Source: an uncultured Varibaculum sp.
Lineage (GTDB): Bacteria; Actinomycetota; Actinomycetes; Actinomycetales; Actinomycetaceae
Direction of reading: 5' to 3'
NCBI GenBank assembly: GCA_947253735.1
Contig: CAMYAU010000097.1
Span: forward strand, 1 to 5,599
DNA length: 5,599 bases
Shown here: piece after piece, positions 1 to 4,228 of the stretch
Numbering within the stretch: position 1 is the stretch's first letter
How the letters are laid out: the number at the start of each line of letters is the position of its first letter
The notes under the pieces: generated by a model
Database searches by the model: none
What the model was told of the DNA's origin: nothing
Seen by the model: the letters and a program-made list of their open reading frames with translations, nothing else
Made by a program: the position numbers and the translations under genes

Positions 1-14
1 TGCGATACCAGCGA

Positions 15-122
15 GCGTGGAGCCTAGGTTTTATCCGAGTGGGTGCGGTGGGCATAAGAATTCGGAAAACGCCGCTACGTTTTCCGAATTCTTGGGCGGG
101 AGGAAAAACCTAGGCTCCGCGC
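15..122. repeat. Nested inverted repeat (long hairpin-in-hairpin)
   Basis: Two inverted repeats share roughly the same centre. The inner one has perfect 16-bp arms at 56-71 and 78-93 around a 6-base loop (72-77), built on AAGAATTCGGAAAACG. The outer one has 18-bp arms at 15-32 and 105-122 with one mismatch (18/119, a G-U pair in RNA) and carries the palindrome CCTAGG. The DNA between the arms is not symmetrical (23 versus 11 bases), so the element would fold as a long stem, an internal loop and an inner hairpin. It lies about 70 bp past the phosphatase stop codon. No T-run follows either stem on either strand, so it is not a textbook intrinsic terminator. It could be a terminator of another kind, a small palindromic repeat, or a miniature element; no flanking target duplication is visible. 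Confidence 0.75.
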
Positions 123-162
123 GGGAACCGGGGGAAAACTTCTTCCCACACACAGAACCCGC
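121..162. repeat. Small nested inverted repeat next to the larger one
   Basis: GCGGG at 121-125 pairs with CCCGC at 158-162, and inside it GGGAA at 132-136 pairs with TTCCC at 143-147. In addition GGGCGGG (94-100), inside the larger repeat, is the exact complement of CCCGCCC (158-164), so an alternative fold is possible. The stems are short and could be chance in a GC-rich stretch. I see no gene in 1-191; in frame 1 the first nine codons run to a TAG at 25-27, which is too short to call the tail of an upstream gene. Confidence 0.3.
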
Positions 163-191
163 CCGAGGTTGAGGACATTCAGTTAGGAGGG

Positions 192-671
192 TCAGGAAAT
201 CTGGGAGAGGACTTCTAGGAGTACCGGGGTTACCCGCTCGATTACTTCCAGGGTGTCGGCAAACTCGCGATCCCCGCCATACCAAGGATCCGGAACTTCC
301 ATATCTCCCGGTCCGGCCTCGGGATCAAAATCGCGGTAGAGACGAATTTTGCTCTCATCGGCTCCCCAACGCTGCGCTAGCCGGGTAAGGGCGTTCTTGT
401 GACCACTGGTCATAGCCAATATCAGGTCAGAATCTTGGAAATCATCGCGATTAATTTGGCGAGCATAGTGATCGGGAACCAGCCAGCCGTGTTCTTCCAA
501 GGTGTGTACCGCGCGATAATCTGGGGGATTTCCGTGTTCTTCATCGGAGACGCCGACCGAGTCGAAAACCAAGTTATCGAGTATTTCTTCTTCGGCCTTT
601 TGGGTGGCAACCGCCTGCGCCATCACTGAACGGCAGATGTTGCCGGTACATACGAACAGCACCCGGGTCAA
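192..671 (-). CDS. Low-molecular-weight protein tyrosine phosphatase
   Basis: A cytoplasmic phosphatase of the LMW-PTP family (PtpA/Wzb type) that removes phosphate from phosphotyrosine. The 159 residues match the usual family length (about 150-165). The P-loop C(X)5R is at residues 8-14 in the sequence VCTGNICRS: Cys8 is the nucleophile, and Arg14 and Ser15 complete the phosphate site. The general acid is Asp128 in VPDPWYGG (126-133), with the aromatic W130/Y131 that usually line the pocket. The family motif HYARQI (68-73) is also present. After CRS most relatives have Pro; here it is Val16. The start is TTG at 669-671, preceded by AAAGGA with a 6-base spacer; starting later would remove strand beta-1 ahead of the P-loop, so TTG is preferred. 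It lies 66 bp downstream of guaB1 on the same strand without an obvious terminator between, so co-transcription is plausible. The substrate is unknown. Confidence 0.93.
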   Translation of the reverse strand: MTRVLFVCTGNICRSVMAQAVATQKAEEEILDNLVFDSVGVSDEEHGNPPDYRAVHTLEEHGWLVPDHYARQINRDDFQDSDLILAMTSGHKNALTRLAQRWGADESKIRLYRDFDPEAGPGDMEVPDPWYGGDREFADTLEVIERVTPVLLEVLSQIS

Positions 672-737
672 TGAAAATCCTTTCGCTAGCTAGTTATTTG
701 GGGTTTAAGTTGAATTCTTATTCGATTTTTAACGCTC

Positions 738-2177
738 TCACCAGGAGCTTTCGACGGGAGCGCCCTCTTTGTATCCGGCGGCGCTTTGAATCCCGACAAT
801 CGCTTTTTCGCGGAACTCTGCCTGGTTAGTGGCGCCGGCGTAGGTAAAGGAGGAGCGTACGCCCGCCAAGATCTGGTCGATCAGGCTTTCTACCCCGGGG
901 CGCGCAGGATCTAGATACATCCGGGAGGTGGAGATACCTTCTTCGAATAGTTCTTTCCTGGCCCGTTCAAAACCGCGGGAAGTAGCGTTACGGTTGCGGA
1001 CTGCTCGCCGGGAAGCCATTCCAAAGTTTTCTTTATAGGGACGCCCATCTGCGTCTCGCACAATATCACCGGGGGATTCGTGAGTACCGGCGAACCAGGA
1101 ACCTACCATTACGTTAGAGGCCCCAGCTGCCAGGGCTAAAGCGACATCTCGAGGATGGCGAACGCCTCCATCAGCCCAAACGTGCTTCCCGAGTTCATGA
1201 GCCCGGCGGGAACATTCAAGGACCGCCGAGAACTGGGGGCGGCCGACGCCGGTAGCCATCCGGGTGGTGCACATAGCGCCTGGCCCGATGCCTACTTTCA
1301 AAATATCTGCGCCGGCAGCGGCCAGTTCTGATACCGCATCCGCGGTGACCACATTTCCGGCCACGATAGGTACTTCTACTCCGGTGGAGCGTACCGCCTG
1401 CAAAGCTTGGATGGTCTTGTCTTGATAACCGTGGGCAGTATCTACCACTAATACGTCGACGCCTGCTGCTACCAGCTGACAGGCACGCCCGGCCACGTCA
1501 CCGTTAATTCCGATTGCCGCGGCCACCCGTAATTTGCCGTTTTTATCAGTATTAGGGGTGTAGATGGAGGAGCGGACTGCCCCTGGAGCGGTCATCACCC
1601 CGACCAGGCGCCCGTCAGTATCGACTACTGCACCGAGGCCTAGGTGCTCTTCCGCTAACTGGCGGTACGCGTCCTCGGGGCCAATCCCTTCCGGCAGGAG
1701 AAGGGAATGGGGATCCATCACCGTATGTAGCTGCGCAAAGTGATCCACCCCGGCCAGTGCCGACTCGGGGACTACCCCGATGGGATGATTTTCCTCGTCT
1801 GTGACTAGTACTGCTCGGTGGGAACGCTTAGAAATCAGGGATAGTGCCGCCGCTACCGTGTCGTGCGGGCCCAGTACCACTGGAGTGTCATAGACAGTGT
1901 GGCAGGCTTTTACCTTAGCTACCGTTTCGGCAATGATATCGCCGGGAACATCTTGGGGCAGAGTAACCAGGCCCCCACGGCGGGAAACCGTTTCCGCCAT
2001 CCGCTTGCCGGCGACCGCCGTCATATTCGCGACGATGATGGGCACGGTGGTGCCGGTACCATCATCAGAAGATAGATCCACGTCAAAACGAGACGCAATT
2101 CCCGAACGGGAAGGAACCATGAAAACGTCGTCATAGGTCAGCTCGTAAGGGGCTGACATTCCATTTAGAAAGCGCAC
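738..2177 (-). CDS. guaB1: GuaB1, IMPDH-family protein, probable GMP reductase
   Basis: An IMP dehydrogenase/GMP reductase family protein of the actinobacterial GuaB1 type (479 residues). In mycobacteria GuaB1 has been shown to reduce GMP to IMP with NADPH, not to act as an IMP dehydrogenase. The barrel starts with YELTYDDVFMVPSR (11-24). A tandem CBS (Bateman) insertion occupies about 97-205, where purine nucleotides are expected to bind and regulate. The barrel resumes with DTAHG (246-250), then the catalytic loop GIGPGAMCTT (296-305) with Cys303, then ADGGVR (335-340). The flap region reads EGISTSRMYLD (413-423), unlike the EG...PYKG of true IMPDHs. The start is GTG at 2175-2177, giving MRFLNG, which matches the MRFLDG start I recall for mycobacterial GuaB1. 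No clear Shine-Dalgarno is seen. It is divergent from a purine-type phosphoribosyltransferase, which fits guanine salvage. Family certain; GMP reductase activity inferred by homology. Confidence 0.93.
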   Translation of the reverse strand: MRFLNGMSAPYELTYDDVFMVPSRSGIASRFDVDLSSDDGTGTTVPIIVANMTAVAGKRMAETVSRRGGLVTLPQDVPGDIIAETVAKVKACHTVYDTPVVLGPHDTVAAALSLISKRSHRAVLVTDEENHPIGVVPESALAGVDHFAQLHTVMDPHSLLLPEGIGPEDAYRQLAEEHLGLGAVVDTDGRLVGVMTAPGAVRSSIYTPNTDKNGKLRVAAAIGINGDVAGRACQLVAAGVDVLVVDTAHGYQDKTIQALQAVRSTGVEVPIVAGNVVTADAVSELAAAGADILKVGIGPGAMCTTRMATGVGRPQFSAVLECSRRAHELGKHVWADGGVRHPRDVALALAAGASNVMVGSWFAGTHESPGDIVRDADGRPYKENFGMASRRAVRNRNATSRGFERARKELFEEGISTSRMYLDPARPGVESLIDQILAGVRSSFTYAGATNQAEFREKAIVGIQSAAGYKEGAPVESSW

Positions 2178-2185
2178 AACTACTC

Positions 2186-2191
2186 AGTTTA
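2186..2191 (-). promoter_or_regulatory. Candidate -10 box of guaB1 (leaderless)
   Basis: On the minus strand TAAACT fits the actinobacterial TANNNT -10 consensus. It ends 8 bases before the GTG start of guaB1, so transcription would begin within a few bases of the start codon. This agrees with the absence of a Shine-Dalgarno sequence. I found no convincing -35 hexamer at 16-19 bp. Confidence 0.4.
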
Positions 2192-2228
2192 GTGCAAATA
2201 AAGCAAAAGGGGGAGACTCTACAAGTAG

Positions 2229-2265
2229 GGGAAAATCCTCCTAGAAAAATCTAGGGTGTTTTCCC
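2229..2265. repeat. Imperfect hairpin in the divergent intergenic region
   Basis: GGGAAAA (2229-2235) pairs with TTTTCCC (2259-2265), and CCTAGA (2240-2245) pairs with TCTAGG (2250-2255) around an AAAA loop. Between these stems are a C-G pair, a G-T wobble, one mismatch and one bulge. No T-run follows on either strand. It lies upstream of both divergent genes, and upstream of the predicted guaB1 start site, so an operator-type DNA site is a more natural reading than an RNA leader. Function unknown. Confidence 0.5.
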
Positions 2266-2287
2266 AGTTGAGGAGATTATAGCGTGG

Positions 2288-2309
2288 GGGAAAGAAAAAA
2301 CACTTTCCC
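2288..2309. repeat. Short inverted repeat upstream of the phosphoribosyltransferase promoter
   Basis: GGGAAAG (2288-2294) pairs with CTTTCCC (2303-2309) around an 8-base A-rich loop. It ends 5 bp before the candidate -35 box at 2315. The same GGGAAA/TTTCCC half-site occurs in the neighbouring hairpin, giving four half-sites of alternating orientation within 81 bp. It may be a regulator-binding site; that is inference. Confidence 0.4.
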
Positions 2310-2314
2310 GCAGT

Positions 2315-2344
2315 TTCAAAAAGTTGCCTAAAGATAGCTAGGCT
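2315..2344 (+). promoter_or_regulatory. Candidate promoter of the phosphoribosyltransferase (leaderless)
   Basis: TTCAAA at 2315-2320 and TAGGCT at 2339-2344 are separated by 18 bp. The -10 box ends 6 bases before the ATG at 2351, so the expected start site is the A of the start codon, giving a leaderless mRNA. The alternative is a weak ribosome site formed by the AGG within the -10 box. Confidence 0.55.
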
Positions 2345-2350
2345 AGTTTT

Positions 2351-2881
2351 ATGGTTGATACTGAGAATCGGGAAGTGCTTACCTGGCAAGGATTCGGGGA
2401 TGCCACCCGGCAAATCGCACAAAATATTGTAGATTCCGGCTGGATGCCAGAGTTAGTAGTAGCAGTGGCTCGCGGAGGTCTGTTGCCAGCGGGAGCGCTC
2501 TCTTACGCGTTGGGGCTTAAAGCGATCGGGACTATGAACGTTGAGTTCTACACCGATATCGAGGAGACCCTGCCAGAGCCGGTTCTAATTCCTCCATTGA
2601 TGGACGTTTCGGCGCTTTCGGGGAAACGAGTGCTGGTAGTAGATGACGTAGCCGATTCGGGGAAAACCTTAGATCTGGTGATGCGGCTAATCCGCGAACG
2701 GGGGATTCCCTCTGGTCAAGAGGGCGAGCGCGTGAATGTATCGGAAGCCAGGAGCGCCTGTATCTACGTGAAGTCCCGGTCGATTATTAGACCTGACTAT
2801 GTGCTTAAGCACACCGATAAATGGATTAATTTCCCTTGGTCCACGTTGCCCCCGGTTACCCCAGGTGTTCTGGGGCACTAG
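2351..2881 (+). CDS. Purine-type phosphoribosyltransferase
   Basis: A type I phosphoribosyltransferase of 176 residues, cytoplasmic. The PRPP-binding loop VLVVDDVADSGKTL is at residues 94-107, with the two acidic residues D98/D99. The pyrophosphate-loop region ARGGLLPA (40-47) precedes it, and the C-terminal TDKWINFPWS (155-164) resembles the base-binding end (W...FPW) of xanthine/hypoxanthine-guanine phosphoribosyltransferases. It would join a 6-oxopurine to PRPP to give GMP, XMP or IMP plus pyrophosphate. Its position, divergent from guaB1, supports a role in guanine or xanthine salvage. ATG at 2351 follows the -10 box directly, so the gene is probably leaderless. It ends 2 bp before the stop of the convergent regulator gene. 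The base preferred cannot be read from the sequence, so no gene symbol is assigned. Confidence 0.88.
   Translation: MVDTENREVLTWQGFGDATRQIAQNIVDSGWMPELVVAVARGGLLPAGALSYALGLKAIGTMNVEFYTDIEETLPEPVLIPPLMDVSALSGKRVLVVDDVADSGKTLDLVMRLIRERGIPSGQEGERVNVSEARSACIYVKSRSIIRPDYVLKHTDKWINFPWSTLPPVTPGVLGH
2859..2875. terminator. Possible hairpin between convergent genes
   Basis: CCCCAG (2859-2864) and CTGGGG (2870-2875) form a 6-bp GC-rich stem with a 5-base loop at the very end of the phosphoribosyltransferase gene, 8 bases before the stop codon of the opposing gene. Neither side has a proper T-run, so a terminator role for the two convergent genes is only a guess from its place. Confidence 0.25.
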
Positions 2882-2883
2882 CT

Positions 2884-3561
2884 TTATCCGCTGGTAACCA
2901 TTCCGGCTAGGCAGCGGGGCAAGGCAGCTTCCAAGAAGTGGCTTGAGGGGCGTAATACTTGTCCAGAATCTGCCTTCCCGGAGCGGTTTATCAGATCTGC
3001 CTGCCACAGAGCAACCACTACGAATGCGCACTCTAGAGGTTCCACCTGCAGGCGTAGTCCCAGGGCATGTAGACATTTGGTGATGATCTCTGCAAGCTGT
3101 TCTTCTATCACTCGGATTTCTTTGCGGAGAACTGGCAAGAATTCTCGGTTGCGAGCCGCGTAGACTCGCAACTCGGTCAGCACTAATACGAAATCTCGTT
3201 CGAACAGCATAGTTGAGGAGATCGCTTCGCTGACTAATGGCCAGTGGGTAGTTAAGAAACTATCTTCACAGGTCTTTACGTCTGCATATAGAGCCGGTTC
3301 AATTAGATTTTGGGCTTGGCGAAGTTGTCCTGAAACTTGTACGAACTCGCCGTGAATATATTGGCGTAGGAACTCTGAAAAACTTGGGAAGTTAGAATAG
3401 AAGGCTCCCCGGGAAAAGCCGGCAGCTTCGCACAGGGTTTTCACCCCGGTTTTGCCTAGTCCCTCTTTTGCAAACAGTTCCCGGGCAGCCGCGAATAGTT
3501 TTTGCTGGGTAATCTCGCGTCGCGCGGATACCGCTGGCTGCGCCGGGAGAGAAGTTGTCAT
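2884..3561 (-). CDS. TetR/AcrR-family transcriptional regulator
   Basis: A 225-residue DNA-binding repressor-type protein. The N-terminal TetR domain covers about residues 15-65, with the helix-turn-helix at about 38-57 (VKTLCEAAGFSRGAFYSNF), the family signature. The usual F-x-SKEEL after it is replaced by FPSFSEF. The rest (about 75-225) is the helical ligand-binding and dimerisation region, which varies too much to name an inducer. Length is normal for the family. ATG at 3559-3561 is preceded by GGAGG with a spacer of about 11 bases. The gene converges on the phosphoribosyltransferase and is divergent from the SprT-like gene with about 64 bp between starts. Members usually repress themselves and a divergent neighbour, so the SprT-like gene or a distant target could be controlled; this is inference. 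Confidence 0.92.
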   Translation of the reverse strand: MTTSLPAQPAVSARREITQQKLFAAARELFAKEGLGKTGVKTLCEAAGFSRGAFYSNFPSFSEFLRQYIHGEFVQVSGQLRQAQNLIEPALYADVKTCEDSFLTTHWPLVSEAISSTMLFERDFVLVLTELRVYAARNREFLPVLRKEIRVIEEQLAEIITKCLHALGLRLQVEPLECAFVVVALWQADLINRSGKADSGQVLRPSSHFLEAALPRCLAGMVTSG

Positions 3562-3601
3562 TTTAGGGTTTTCCTCCGTTAGGATTCAGGGGAATAGCCC
3601 T

Positions 3602-3630
3602 AGTCTATGGTTTTGGATCAAGTATTTGAA
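3602..3630 (-). promoter_or_regulatory. Candidate promoter of the TetR-family gene
   Basis: On the minus strand TTCAAA (3625-3630) and TAGACT (3602-3607) are separated by 17 bp, giving a start about 34 bases before the ATG with GGAGG in the leader. The -35 box overlaps the proposed start codon of the SprT-like gene. On the opposite strand TAGTCT (3601-3606) or TATGGT (3606-3611) could serve as the -10 of that gene, so the two promoters would overlap. A loose inverted pair TAGGG (3564-3568) / CCCTA (3598-3602) flanks the leader and might be an operator. Confidence 0.4.
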
Positions 3631-4147
3631 AGTAGGCAGCTTGGATGAGGTATTAGCGCTAGCTCGCCGCACCTTGGATGCCTGCGGGCTGCAAGATTGG
3701 GAAGTTGGCCTGGATCATGCGCGGCGGCGTGCCGGAGCCTGTCATTTTAGGGATAAACGGATCAGTTTTTCCCGCTACCTGCTTCCGCTTTACGATGCAG
3801 ATTCCGTTCGGGAAGTGGTTTTGCACGAGGTAGCGCATGCCCAGGTGGGGCCGCGGGCAGGGCATGGAAAACGTTGGCAGCAGGCAGTTAAGTCGCTAGG
3901 AGGGAGTGCGGAGCGGACAGTCTCCCCGGATGCTCCCTCCTTGCCCGCACCTTGGATAGGGGTGTGCAAAGCCGGACACCGCATAGAACGTTTCCGCACC
4001 CCCACTCGAGTCTTAGCCTGTTCTATATGTTCTCGCGATTTTCGTTTAGAAAATATTTTTACTTGGACCTACCAGGGAGGCCCTCCGCAGCACCACCCTG
4101 CTTACCTGCGTGAACTTCGAAAAATTCACAAAAATCATGAAAATTAG
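3626..4147 (+). CDS. SprT-like zinc metalloprotein
   Basis: An SprT-like domain protein of 173 residues from the chosen start. The zincin motif HEVAH is at residues 67-71 (His67, Glu68, His71), with a third likely zinc ligand His80 in AGHGKRW, as in SprT/Spartan proteins. A C-terminal zinc ribbon follows: Cys114 and His118 (VCKAGH), then Cys132 and Cys135 (CSIC). Eukaryotic Spartan cleaves DNA-protein crosslinks; the role of bacterial members is poorly known, and peptidase activity here is only implied by the motif. The frame stays open upstream to 3452, but that lies inside the opposing regulator gene and has no homology-like content. No ATG or GTG fits near the family start, so TTG at 3626 is chosen; TTG at 3641 (after GTAGG) is an alternative five codons on. 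The product is otherwise complete. Confidence 0.85.
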   Translation: MKVGSLDEVLALARRTLDACGLQDWEVGLDHARRRAGACHFRDKRISFSRYLLPLYDADSVREVVLHEVAHAQVGPRAGHGKRWQQAVKSLGGSAERTVSPDAPSLPAPWIGVCKAGHRIERFRTPTRVLACSICSRDFRLENIFTWTYQGGPPQHHPAYLRELRKIHKNHEN

Positions 4148-4151
4148 TTCC

Positions 4152-4173
4152 CAGATTACGCGGGATCTGTTTT
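4152..4173 (+). terminator. Weak intrinsic terminator after the SprT-like gene
   Basis: CAGAT (4152-4156) pairs with ATCTG (4165-4169), extendable by one wobble pair, and is followed directly by TTTT and then AT. It begins 5 bp after the stop codon at 4147. The stem is short, so termination would be inefficient. Further on, TAAACT (4184-4189) could be a -10 box for the kinase, but no -35 is seen. Confidence 0.3.
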
Positions 4174-4228
4174 ATCTAACCCTTAAACTAGATGCTGGAG
4201 GCTTTTCAAACCAGACGTAGGGGGGCGT

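Noticed and set aside
31..285. 84-residue minus-strand reading frame
   Set aside because: It runs through the nested inverted repeat and overlaps the phosphatase 3' end in another frame; the composition is Pro/Arg-rich with no recognisable motif.
399..629. Reading frames on both strands inside the phosphatase gene
   Set aside because: They lie fully inside a gene with clear catalytic motifs and show no family features of their own.
1982..1999. GGAAAC-C-GTTTCC palindrome in guaB1
   Set aside because: It encodes conserved residues (ETVSRR region) of the enzyme and is explained by coding constraint.
1863..2136. Two plus-strand frames opposite the guaB1 5' half
   Set aside because: Antisense shadows of a well-conserved coding sequence.
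2178..2350. Guanine riboswitch ahead of the purine genes
   Set aside because: Neither strand shows the three-helix purine aptamer with its conserved loops, and both mRNAs appear to begin at or near the start codon.
2219..2422. 67-residue minus-strand frame across the intergenic region
   Set aside because: It overlaps the start of the phosphoribosyltransferase and its promoter, has no ribosome site of note and no motif.
2687..3076. 129-residue minus-strand frame across the convergent gene ends
   Set aside because: It overlaps two confidently called genes and has low-complexity Gly/Pro/Arg content.
3452..3625. Longer N-terminus for the SprT-like protein from ATG 3452
   Set aside because: The extra 58 codons are antisense to the TetR helix-turn-helix coding region and precede the family's usual start; upstream openness is chance.
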